Below, one piece after another: positions 24,800-31,330 of a stretch of 64,000 nt of DNA (its first letter is position 1; every line of letters begins with the position of its first letter). The DNA lies in assembly GCF_019097855.1 (NCBI RefSeq), contig NZ_JAHRGL010000011.1, positions 62,001 to 126,000 of the forward strand, given 5' to 3'. A program made the translations under genes and the position numbers. Below the pieces are notes generated by a model that saw only the letters and a program-made list of their open reading frames with translations, searched no databases and was not told the origin of the DNA. The stretch comes from Geopseudomonas aromaticivorans (GTDB lineage: Bacteria > Pseudomonadota > Gammaproteobacteria > Pseudomonadales > Pseudomonadaceae).

Positions 24800-24865
24800 G
24801 GGGATGCTTCCGTGCGGTAGTTCGCAGAATGATATCGCAGAGGAGCGATGGCCGGGTGCAGAAAC

Positions 24866-24892
24866 GGAAAGCCCCGCTCGGTGGCGGGGCTT
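24866..24892 (-). terminator. Terminator after the DUF1828 gene
   Basis: A stem AAGCCCCGC/GCGGGGCTT immediately follows the stop codon of the DUF1828 gene, nearly the same sequence as the terminator at 24213. The T-run is short (TTTCC). It marks the end of the cI-linked operon. Confidence 0.7.
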
Positions 24893-25664
24893 AGGCTTGC
24901 ATCCTGTGGAGAATCTTTTGCCGGATGCTTTCAGCGTCATGAATGCTCGGCACAACGTCGTTTGCGGCATTCATTAGGCGATGGCGGTCCTGGGTGGTAA
25001 GGCTGTCGATGTCTGCGCACACGGCCATGGATTCGAATTTCTGACCGCTTTGCAGCAGGTACTGAAGGACAATCGTTGCCAGTCGAGCCTTGTCTTTGTT
25101 GTTCACTCCAAAAAGATAGAGAGGGCGGGCGCCGGTATGGATGCAGTAGTCGATAGGGTAGTTTTCTGCGCTCGGCAAGCCCGGAACAATGTAGTTCTCT
25201 TCGAGTTTGTCACGCGGAATGAACCCGGAAAGCACCTTTCGCAGGTCGTCGTAGAAGGTCGACTCGACCCTTGATCGCGTCCATAGCGCAATATCCTCAA
25301 TCCGTGACAAGCCCTGCCCAAGAGTGAACAGGCCGCGGCCTAGCTGATCAGCTGGGACTGTCAGGTAGATCTCGCCATCATCATCAGTGAGCCCGTTCTC
25401 GGCCAGAATGGTCTCGTAGAGGCGGGCGCGGGCGCCGATCAGAAGCTTCGACAGATCGTTCTCGTAGCTGAGCCTCATCATGGTGTTGCCCAGGTCGGAA
25501 ATTTTCCACCCCGCAGGAACCTGCTCAAGGTAGGCGGTGAATGCGTCCCCGTCGCGCCCGACCAAAGGCAGGGAGACGGTAAGCAGGTCGCCACGCTGCC
25601 TGACTATGACTTCGCTGCAGAGCGTTTTGCATAGCGTCTTTTGTAGGGATTCGGAGGTCACCAT
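24891..25664 (-). CDS. DUF1828/DUF1829 domain protein
   Basis: A 257-residue protein. The N-terminal half (VSLPLVGRDGDAFTAYLEQ, GWKISDLGNTMMRLS) has the DUF1828 pattern, and the C-terminal half (NYPIDYCIHTGARPLYLFGVNN, SLTTQDRHRLM) fits DUF1829. These proteins are found in prophages and mobile islands and have no established activity. It overlaps the DUF6978-like gene by 7 bp, so the two act as a pair, last in the cI-linked operon. A defence or toxin-antitoxin role is inferred from context only. Confidence 0.75.
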   Translation of the reverse strand: MVTSESLQKTLCKTLCSEVIVRQRGDLLTVSLPLVGRDGDAFTAYLEQVPAGWKISDLGNTMMRLSYENDLSKLLIGARARLYETILAENGLTDDDGEIYLTVPADQLGRGLFTLGQGLSRIEDIALWTRSRVESTFYDDLRKVLSGFIPRDKLEENYIVPGLPSAENYPIDYCIHTGARPLYLFGVNNKDKARLATIVLQYLLQSGQKFESMAVCADIDSLTTQDRHRLMNAANDVVPSIHDAESIRQKILHRMQA

Positions 25665-26158
25665 AGGTTGAGTTGTCCTCCCTTGTCTTCGCTTCCTGCG
25701 GACTGGTGCAGGCCTGTAATGCTGCAGTCCTGCAGGATGCAGGAAACGGCGCCGTCAAAATCGCTGTATCTGTCGGTGGACTCCGCAAATTTGTCGCACT
25801 TATCGCCAATCTCCATGTATCGCTGTGTTGCCGTATGGATGTGGCATTGGTGCGCTATCTGCTCGCCGCTCTCGATTGGATTGTAGTGGACGTGGTTGCT
25901 GCCGTTGTAGCGGCAGAGCGTGACCATTTTATCAGGCCCGTCGAGAACATAGGCAAGCCCGCAGGAGAAGCTCTCCGGATCCCTGGGGTTGCTCCTCAGG
26001 TACAGCAAGAATCGCCGCCCGCCATGGACCTCTTCCAGCTCGTAGGTCACCTGTATGGACGCCTTCTGCAGCTTCGGCTTCATCCCAGGGTTGATGACTC
26101 GCTTCGGAGTGGCGATCAGCTCAGCTATCTGCTGGTCAGAGAGGGTTATCAGGGTCAT
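25658..26158 (-). CDS. DUF6978-like protein paired with the DUF1828 protein
   Basis: A 166-residue protein (MTLITLSDQQIAELIATPKR) with a strand-rich core (GGRRFLLYLRSNPRDPESFSCGLAYV) and a His-rich stretch (GSNHVHYNP, QCHIHTATQRY). The pattern fits the DUF6978 family that accompanies DUF1828 proteins. The His and Cys residues might form a metal or nuclease site. It overlaps the genes on both sides. The family name is given with moderate confidence. Confidence 0.6.
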   Translation of the reverse strand: MTLITLSDQQIAELIATPKRVINPGMKPKLQKASIQVTYELEEVHGGRRFLLYLRSNPRDPESFSCGLAYVLDGPDKMVTLCRYNGSNHVHYNPIESGEQIAHQCHIHTATQRYMEIGDKCDKFAESTDRYSDFDGAVSCILQDCSITGLHQSAGSEDKGGQLNLW

Positions 26159-26403
26159 GGCTTGCAGTGCTCTGCATGATTCTCATCGTTGTTGAGTCCG
26201 CTGATGACCAGCTCCTCGCGCAGCACCAGCACCTCGCGTGGTGCTTCTACGGCGATGCGTACCCGCGAGCTTTCGACCTCAGCGATATGCAGGGTGATTC
26301 CATCGCGCAGCAGGTTCTTGAGCAGCTTTTCGGTATCGACGCCAGGGTCGATGGTCAGGCGGATTTGATCGCCTTGATGGCGGGCGAGAACGAGGTAACC
26401 CAT
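26155..26403 (-). CDS. RsmN/RsmF-type CsrA-family RNA-binding protein
   Basis: An 82-residue protein: MGYLVLARHQGDQIRL, an inserted helix (DTEKLLKNLLRDG), then ITLHIAEVESSRVRIAVEAPREVLVLREEL. An insertion between strands 2 and 3 and an Arg at position 62 are the hallmarks of P. aeruginosa RsmN/RsmF, where Arg62 contacts RNA. It should dimerise and bind GGA-containing RNAs. AAGGAAG precedes the start. It lies in the cI-linked operon and so should be made during lysogeny. Confidence 0.75.
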   Translation of the reverse strand: MGYLVLARHQGDQIRLTIDPGVDTEKLLKNLLRDGITLHIAEVESSRVRIAVEAPREVLVLREELVISGLNNDENHAEHCKP

Positions 26404-26431
26404 GTGACGCTTCCTTGCGTTGTGGTCTGTT

Positions 26432-26809
26432 CTACTTGGCGACGCACCGCGCCAAGAGCGCCTGCATCTCGTACACGTCAGCGCCGCGGCTGAACTTCTT
26501 GATGATCGGCTCGGCGATGCCGGACACCCAGATCTTCAGGTCGGCATCCAGGTCGAAGTGGCCAGCCGTCTCAACCGAGAAATTGGTGATCGAGCGGTAG
26601 GGGACTGAGCGGTACTCGGTCTTCCGGCCGGTGAGCCCCTGCTTGTCGACCAACAGCAGGCGCCGGTCAGTCATCACGACCAGGTCGCGCACCAGCTTGT
26701 ATCCGCGCAGCACCTGTTCGCCTTCGCCGAGGAGCTTGCCCAGCTCATCGCGGACTTCGGCTTCGTCGATCGGGCTCGCGTTGCCGAGAAGCCCTCCAAG
26801 AATGGCCAT
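26432..26809 (-). CDS. Bacterial PH-domain protein (bPH_1-like)
   Basis: A 125-residue protein with an N-terminal acidic helix (IDEAEVRDELGKLLGEGE), then a PH-like fold: VRDLVVMTDRRLLLVDKQGLTGRKTEYRSVPYRSI, typical of the YvcI/bPH_1 family. The functions of this family are poorly known. AAGGAG precedes the start. It lies between the two RsmN-type genes. Confidence 0.75.
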   Translation of the reverse strand: MAILGGLLGNASPIDEAEVRDELGKLLGEGEQVLRGYKLVRDLVVMTDRRLLLVDKQGLTGRKTEYRSVPYRSITNFSVETAGHFDLDADLKIWVSGIAEPIIKKFSRGADVYEMQALLARCVAK

Positions 26810-26824
26810 GTCTTTCTCCTTGGG

Positions 26825-26900
26825 TTATTGGCAGAGTGCCTCGTGGGGCGCGTCGTCGTTGTCCCCGTCGATCCGGCCGGTCCCGCACTGCTTCAAGTGG
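26825..26900 (+). repeat. Gene-end repeat, copy 1 (Excalibur tail)
   Basis: Matches 27155-27230 at about 80% identity by eye, in the same orientation and reading frame. It encodes the C-terminal tail of the second RsmN-type protein. Confidence 0.7.
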
Positions 26901-27121
26901 GTGGTGGCATCGTCATGCTCCACCAGTTCATCCCGCAGTACCCGCAGCTCGCGCGGCGCATCGATCATCAGCCGCACCATGGTGCGGTGATCGTTGATTT
27001 CCTTCACGGTGATCTCGATGCCATCGGCCTGCAGTGCGCGCAGGCACTCGAGCGGATCAGCGTCCGGGGCCAGGGTGATGATCAGCTTCTGTCCAGCTTT
27101 GCGGCCGAGGATGAGGGGCAT
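26825..27121 (-). CDS. RsmN/RsmF-type CsrA-family protein with an Excalibur-like tail
   Basis: A 98-residue protein. Residues 1-68 are CsrA-like with the RsmN insertion: MPLILGRKAGQKLIITL, inserted helix DPLECLRALQADG, then VRLMIDAPRELRVLRDEL with the RNA-contact Arg at 63. The last 25 residues (HLKQCGTGRIDGDNDDAPHEALC) copy the calcium-binding Excalibur tail of the next gene upstream, with one Cys changed to His. AAGGA precedes the start. The fusion looks like a gene-end duplication. An RNA-binding role is inferred. Confidence 0.72.
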   Translation of the reverse strand: MPLILGRKAGQKLIITLAPDADPLECLRALQADGIEITVKEINDHRTMVRLMIDAPRELRVLRDELVEHDDATTHLKQCGTGRIDGDNDDAPHEALCQ

Positions 27122-27154
27122 TGTTCGCGTCCTTGCGTTGATGGGCTGCTCTGG

Positions 27155-27230
27155 TTATCGGCAGAGTGTCTCGCAGGGCACGCCGTCGTTGTCTCGGTCG
27201 AGACGGCCGTTTCCGCATTGCTCCAGGTGG
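27155..27230 (+). repeat. Gene-end repeat, copy 2 (Excalibur tail)
   Basis: Matches 26825-26900 and encodes the intact Excalibur tail of the nuclease gene. It is the likely donor copy, since its cysteines are complete. Confidence 0.7.
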
Positions 27231-27874
27231 AAGTTCGCTTCCTCGCAGCTGCTCATCTGCCCGCAGTTCTTCCGTACCGAGCAGCTGTAGCTGGTGCCAC
27301 CGGCGCCGCCGCTGACCGCGCTGCCGCTGGAGCTGCCTGAGCGAGCTCCGGATAGGCTGCTGCTCGAGTCGCGCTGGGCCTGACGCTGATCGCGGCCGGC
27401 TTTGCGCCACTCCCACGGCGGCATGCGCTCTGACTCTGGCAGCGACCACAGGCCGCGCTTTGCCTTGCGGGCCTGGTCCTCGAGGCCGATTAGACTGCGG
27501 TCCTTACTGTACTGGCGGTAGACCCACGCAGCGCCCTGGCTTACCAGCTGCGCGTTGACGTCGGTGTTGCCGACGTAGGCCCGGGCCACCGTGCGACCGT
27601 AGCGGTCAGTGTCCTGCACCTTGAGAGTGACCTGCTTGCCGAACACCAGGGAGCTGAGCGCCTGCTGCGAGCGGGTGCCGTATGGCTGTTTTGACTCAGG
27701 GGTATCGATCTCTGCCATGCGCACTTTCACCTGCTTCTTCGAATCGGTCAGGCAGGTGAAGGTGTCGCCGTCGTACACGCCGACGACCTTGCAGGAAATA
27801 TCGGCGGCCAGGGCCAGCGGGGAGGCGAGGGCGAGCAGCAGGGTGGCTGCGAAGAGCTTTGAGCGGCAGTACAT
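27155..27874 (-). CDS. Secreted thermonuclease (SNase) with Excalibur calcium-binding domain
   Basis: A 239-residue protein with a signal peptide (residues 1-23, cleavage after ALA), then a staphylococcal-nuclease domain: VGVYDGDTFTC, KVRMAEIDTPE, KVQDTDRYGRTVA, and the conserved RGLWS. A Ser/Gly linker leads to a C-terminal Excalibur motif (HLEQCGNGRLDRDNDGVPC). It should degrade nucleic acid outside the cytoplasm with calcium. AAGGAAG precedes the ATG at 27874. Carried in the cI-linked operon, it could attack incoming phage DNA in the periplasm, which is inferred. Confidence 0.88.
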   Translation of the reverse strand: MYCRSKLFAATLLLALASPLALAADISCKVVGVYDGDTFTCLTDSKKQVKVRMAEIDTPESKQPYGTRSQQALSSLVFGKQVTLKVQDTDRYGRTVARAYVGNTDVNAQLVSQGAAWVYRQYSKDRSLIGLEDQARKAKRGLWSLPESERMPPWEWRKAGRDQRQAQRDSSSSLSGARSGSSSGSAVSGGAGGTSYSCSVRKNCGQMSSCEEANFHLEQCGNGRLDRDNDGVPCETLCR

Positions 27875-27933
27875 GGAGCTTCCTTGCGATTGGCCGAGTG
27901 TTGCACTCAGCCTGCTGTGATCGTCTTGCCAGG

Positions 27934-28314
27934 CTACTTCAGGGATCTTGCCAAGCCGAACGCGATGGCGCCTATTCCCCCGGAGAGAACGAGGGCGGTA
28001 CCGATGAACCACTTGATCATGGTCCCTTCTAGACGAGTGATTTCCGTTCTGAAGTTCGCAACCGACTGATTGACTGTTCCGATCTCGCCGACCATATCAG
28101 CGCGAAGCTCGGCCATGTCTGACCGTGTCGCCATGTTCTTTTCGACGGAGTCCAGCTTGGTCTCCAGGCGCACCAGTCTCTCCCGGATATCAGGAATGGC
28201 TTTCTCTAGTGCCTCAACGCGCTTTTCCATGTCGTTGCCGCCCGGTGGGTTTCCACCAGTATCGTTGCCACCGCGCCGGTTCGTCCAGCTTCCAGAGCCC
28301 ACGACCTCACCCAT
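27934..28314 (-). CDS. Coiled-coil protein with C-terminal membrane anchor
   Basis: A 126-residue protein: a Gly/Asn-rich start, a coiled coil (MEKRVEALEKAIPDIRERLVRLETKLDSV region) and a C-terminal membrane segment (WFIGTALVLSGGIGAIAFGLA). Such tail-anchored coiled-coil proteins are common near phage immunity genes. It overlaps the zinc-ribbon gene by 8 bp. Function is unknown. Confidence 0.65.
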   Translation of the reverse strand: MGEVVGSGSWTNRRGGNDTGGNPPGGNDMEKRVEALEKAIPDIRERLVRLETKLDSVEKNMATRSDMAELRADMVGEIGTVNQSVANFRTEITRLEGTMIKWFIGTALVLSGGIGAIAFGLARSLK

Positions 28315-28627
28315 TGGCTTTCTCCGTCATGTCCAGATGATGGCGAATCTTGTAAACGCTGATCATCGAGAAATGCCCGCATTTCGGACAAGTCAGGCCG
28401 GCGCACTGGTGCGGTGAGTTCGGCTCGGATAGCGTCTGGACAGTGAAGATCGAGAGCAGGGCGTCATCCTCGACGCGGTCTCCCTCGATCTGCAGGTGGA
28501 TGTCCCAGCCGCCATCGTACCGGCAGAAAGGGCAAATCTCCGAGCGGCCAGTTTGGGATAGGAAGCTGAGAAGGTGGCTCATCCGCAGCGGCGGGCCACT
28601 CTCCATCATGTTGCGCAAATCGATCAT
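28307..28627 (-). CDS. Hypothetical zinc-ribbon protein
   Basis: A 106-residue protein with two CxxC pairs, CPFC near residue 32 and CPKCG near 80, able to form a zinc ribbon around a beta-rich domain. Its start overlaps the stop of the 34-codon gene upstream. Function is unknown. Confidence 0.65.
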   Translation of the reverse strand: MIDLRNMMESGPPLRMSHLLSFLSQTGRSEICPFCRYDGGWDIHLQIEGDRVEDDALLSIFTVQTLSEPNSPHQCAGLTCPKCGHFSMISVYKIRHHLDMTEKANG

Positions 28628-28728
28628 GCTGTACCTCGCACCTTCCTGGCATTCCAGGCCGTCACTACGCGGGCGTGGATGATGGAAATGAGGGTGTCGG
28701 GGATCTTGCGGGATTGCAGGGCAGTCAT
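28624..28728 (-). CDS. Small protein directly after cI
   Basis: A 34-codon frame (MTALQSRKIPDTLISIIH) ending at a TGA that overlaps the next start. AAGGAAG lies 6 nt before the ATG, and the same AAGGAAG leader precedes the RsmN-type and nuclease genes, which supports it as real. Function is unknown. Confidence 0.5.
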   Translation of the reverse strand: MTALQSRKIPDTLISIIHARVVTAWNARKVRGTA

Positions 28729-28779
28729 AGTGTGCTTCCTTGCATGTGTGTCGGCGCGCGGGCCGGTGTCACCGTTGGC

Positions 28780-29625
28780 CTAGAGCTTCTTCCCGTTCCA
28801 CACGAAGAGCACCCTGGCATGGATCGTCACATCGCCGATCGGCACGGTGCGGTCCTTGTGCTTTTGGTTGTCGGAAATCAGCTCGAAATTGTCTGCGTCT
28901 GCCATCTGCAGGCGCTTGATGTACAGCATGTCGTTCCAGGTCAGGACATAGATCCCATCGCCGGCGAACTCGTTGACGCCGCGGTCGACGATGACTGGGT
29001 CCTTATCGTTGATCGTCCCCTCCATCGACTGGCCCCAGCCAGTGATGATCGAGAGGTTGGCGGGGGAGGTGAACTCCAGGCCCAGCTTCTCCAGCTGAGG
29101 GCCGCTGACCACGACGTTGCGGACGAACTCGGCGTACTCGGCAGGCATCTGGCCGTGCCCCATGGAGGCGCGCACGTCGTACTGAGGGATCAGGATGTCG
29201 CCGTCTATGAGGCTGGAAGAGGGCGAGAAGTCAGCAGGAATAACGTTGCTGGGCTTTTGACCATCTTGGGGCTCTTCCGCAGCCTTCCGTATGCGTTCTC
29301 TGGCTTCCTCTGAGAGCCCTTTCCCGGCATTGCTCTCCAGAAGTGCGTGCACTAAGGCCGCAGCAGGCCCTTTAGCTGCAGCTATTTTCGCTATGACAGG
29401 CACGGCAAATGAGGTTTCGTCGGTCATCTCGCCGATTCCATCCTCAAGCCAAAGCGAGCTGACGCCACAAGCCGCAGCGATACGGGCGTTGTAGCTGGAG
29501 CTTTGAGATTTTCCGCGCTCAAGATCGGAGATCGACGTCTGGTCGATCCCTACGAGTTTGGCGAGCTCCACCTGCGTCAGCTTGGCGTGCTTCCTGGCGG
29601 CCTTGATCCGGTCTTTATATTCCAT
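28780..29625 (-). CDS. cI: CI-type repressor with self-cleaving S24 domain
   Basis: Maintains lysogeny by repressing PL and PR. In the 281-residue product an XRE helix-turn-helix (LTQVELAKLVGIDQTSISDLERGK) occupies residues 7-60, an Ala-rich linker follows, and the S24/LexA-type domain has Ser200 in GWGQSMEG and Lys237 in LYIKRL. RecA-stimulated self-cleavage is therefore expected. I chose the ATG at 29625; the frame extends 103 codons upstream through the operators and cro, which cannot be coding. No ribosome site precedes it and TAATAC lies 8 bp away, so the mRNA is probably leaderless. Confidence 0.93.
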   Translation of the reverse strand: MEYKDRIKAARKHAKLTQVELAKLVGIDQTSISDLERGKSQSSSYNARIAAACGVSSLWLEDGIGEMTDETSFAVPVIAKIAAAKGPAAALVHALLESNAGKGLSEEARERIRKAAEEPQDGQKPSNVIPADFSPSSSLIDGDILIPQYDVRASMGHGQMPAEYAEFVRNVVVSGPQLEKLGLEFTSPANLSIITGWGQSMEGTINDKDPVIVDRGVNEFAGDGIYVLTWNDMLYIKRLQMADADNFELISDNQKHKDRTVPIGDVTIHARVLFVWNGKKL

Positions 29626-29632
29626 CGCGCGA

Positions 29633-29662
29633 GTATTACGGGGGCTCCCATACCCTTGCAAA
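29633..29662 (-). promoter_or_regulatory. Repressor maintenance promoter (PRM-like)
   Basis: On the minus strand, TTTGCA (29657-29662), an 18-bp spacer and TAATAC (29633-29638). The start would fall at or next to the cI ATG, giving a leaderless message. Its -35 overlaps that of PR on the other strand. Confidence 0.5.
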
Positions 29663-29685
29663 CGGGTATTCCCATGCAATACATT
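29656..29685 (+). promoter_or_regulatory. Rightward early promoter PR
   Basis: TTGCAA (29656-29661) and TACATT (29680-29685) with an 18-bp spacer. One operator lies in the spacer and the other directly after the -10, so bound CI would block it. Confidence 0.6.
29662..29675. promoter_or_regulatory. Repressor operator OR-a
   Basis: ACGGGTATTCCCAT, in the PR spacer and adjacent to the PRM -35. Confidence 0.7.
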
Positions 29686-29699
29686 ATGGGTATTCCCGT
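29686..29699. promoter_or_regulatory. Repressor operator OR-b
   Basis: ATGGGTATTCCCGT, 24 bp from OR-a, just downstream of the PR -10. It is nearly the same sequence as OL-b at 22524. Confidence 0.7.
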
Positions 29700-29712
29700 A
29701 CGAGGGTGTGTG

Positions 29713-29931
29713 ATGAGTATCTTCAAGGACTTGGTTGACCACTTTGGCACTCAGACCAAGACCGCCAAACGGCTGGGAGTCGATCAAGGCACTGTCTCCG
29801 GCTGGGTCCGAGAGAAGCATGGCATGAGCGCTGTCACCGCGCTCCGCGCAGAGGCTGAGACCGATGGAAAGTTCAAGGCAGTAGACCTCTGCCCTGCGCT
29901 GAAGCGCGCAGAAAAGCCACGGGCCGCATAG
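29713..29931 (+). CDS. cro: Cro/YdaS-like regulator
   Basis: A 72-residue protein starting MSIFKDLVDHFGTQTKTAKRLGVDQGTVSGWV, a helix-turn-helix of the Cro/YdaS type. It is the first gene rightward of the operators and opposite cI, the position of cro. It should repress cI and the early promoters after induction. The start lies 14 bp after operator OR-b; GAGGG lies upstream. Confidence 0.85.
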   Translation: MSIFKDLVDHFGTQTKTAKRLGVDQGTVSGWVREKHGMSAVTALRAEAETDGKFKAVDLCPALKRAEKPRAA

Positions 29932-30083
29932 CACTCCGCGTGACTAGAGCGGGCCGTGATAGCGGCCCAGATTCAGATTTAGTCGGCTGGTGCATGGGGC
30001 TCATCCCTGACTGCTGATTCAGTGATGACAGATTCGCCCAGGGACGACTAGGGCGCCACGGAAAGACCACAGGAGTTTTACGG

Positions 30084-30506
30084 ATGGATGAGTTTCTGAA
30101 GGCGATCCATGACGCAGTGATCGACGTCGGCGCCAAGGAACTGGCCCGGAACATGGGCGTCAGCCACGTAGCGCTGCTCCAGCGCGCCAATCCCAACAAC
30201 GACGCACACCGCCTGAACGTGGAGCAGCTGTTCCAGATCCTGCTGCACGGCGGCGACATGCGCCCGTTGCATGCGCTGGCAGCGGAGTTCGGTTTCGAGC
30301 TGGCAGCGAAGGATAAGGCGGAGCCGAAGAGCTTGGCGGCAGCGCTACTGCATATGACCAAGGAAGTGGCGGACGTGACCCGGGCGGTAGCTGATGCGCT
30401 CGATGACGGTCATGTGAGCCAGACCGAGGAGGCAATGATCAGCCGCGAGATCGGACACGTCAGGGAGAGCCTGAACGTGTTGGAAGAGTCGGTGAAAGCT
30501 GCCTGA
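30084..30506 (+). CDS. CII-like phage regulatory protein
   Basis: A 140-residue protein with a helix-turn-helix-like N-terminus (VGAKELARNMGVSHVALLQRANPNNDAHRLNVEQLFQIL), matching the phage regulatory protein CII (CP76) family. Second in the rightward early operon, it should influence the lysis-lysogeny choice. AGGAG precedes the ATG. A 152-bp gap separates it from cro. Confidence 0.8.
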   Translation: MDEFLKAIHDAVIDVGAKELARNMGVSHVALLQRANPNNDAHRLNVEQLFQILLHGGDMRPLHALAAEFGFELAAKDKAEPKSLAAALLHMTKEVADVTRAVADALDDGHVSQTEEAMISREIGHVRESLNVLEESVKAA

Positions 30507-30515
30507 CGGCGGGCA

Positions 30516-30543
30516 ATAAAAAACCCGCCGGCCAGGGCGGGTT
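30516..30543. terminator. Hairpin after the CII-like gene
   Basis: An 8-bp stem AACCCGCC/GGCGGGTT with a 6-nt loop. The rightward side ends TTCTTC, while the leftward side has six T's. It could be a tR1-like terminator that needs antitermination. Confidence 0.6.
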
Positions 30544-30594
30544 CTTCAACGGCGCGCAAGGCGCCAAGTGCAGATGATTCGAGAGGAAGTGTAG

Positions 30595-31329
30595 ATGATT
30601 CCCACTGGAACGAACAACCGCCCGCGCCACGATTTGGGCGCCGCCGAAAACGTGGCGCGCAACGTGACGATGAGCAGCATCGAGATTGCGGAGCTGACCG
30701 GGAAGGAACACAAGAACGTCATCCGCGACATCCGCGCCATGCGTGGTGAGCTGGAGAAAGATGGCTCAGATCTGAGCCATGACATTCGCGAGGAGCTCGA
30801 CGCCCGCGGCTACGCGGTATGCATCCACCTGACCCGCGAGATGACCGAGCTGCTGCTGACTGGCTACAGCGTTTCGCTGCGCCTGAAGGTGATCCGCCGG
30901 CTGAACGAGCTGGAGGCCAAGCAGGCGCCGCGCGTCCCTCAGACCCTCGCCGAGGCCCTGCGGCTCGCTGCCGACCAGGCCGAGCGGATCGAGCAGCAGC
31001 AGGCCGCCCTGGCCATCGCCGCACCGAAGGCCGCCTTCGTCGACCAGTACGTCGAGAACTCCGGCTCGATGAGCTTCCGGCAGGCGGCGAAGCTGCTGAA
31101 AGCCAACGAGCGCCGCTTCCGCCAGCTGTTGCTGGACAAGGGGGTGATGTACTACCTGGGTGGAACTCTGGCCCCGTACCAGCACCACATCGACGCCGGG
31201 CGCTTCCATGTGAAGACCGGCACCAGCGAGCGCAACCAGCATGCCTTCACACAGGCCCGCTTCACGCCGAAGGGGATGCAGTGGGTGGCGGGGCTGTGGG
31301 CTGCCTACCAGCTGGAGGCGGCTGCCTGA
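30595..31329 (+). CDS. Phage antirepressor (Rha N-terminal plus KilAC/ANT C-terminal domains)
   Basis: A 244-residue protein. The N-terminal part (MSSIEIAELTGKEHKNVIRDIRAM ... YSVSLRLKVIRRLNELE) is a Rha-type domain. The C-terminal part (SFRQAAKLLKANERRFRQLLLDKGVMYY ... QARFTPKGMQWV) is a KilAC/ANT domain. Such proteins antagonise repressors or interfere with host replication. GAGGAAG precedes the ATG at 30595. It lies just before the replication genes. Confidence 0.85.
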   Translation: MIPTGTNNRPRHDLGAAENVARNVTMSSIEIAELTGKEHKNVIRDIRAMRGELEKDGSDLSHDIREELDARGYAVCIHLTREMTELLLTGYSVSLRLKVIRRLNELEAKQAPRVPQTLAEALRLAADQAERIEQQQAALAIAAPKAAFVDQYVENSGSMSFRQAAKLLKANERRFRQLLLDKGVMYYLGGTLAPYQHHIDAGRFHVKTGTSERNQHAFTQARFTPKGMQWVAGLWAAYQLEAAA

Positions 31330-31330
31330 C

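Noticed and set aside
28780-29934. Extended 384-residue form of the repressor
   Set aside because: The extra 103 codons run antisense through cro and the operators; homology begins at the ATG at 29625.
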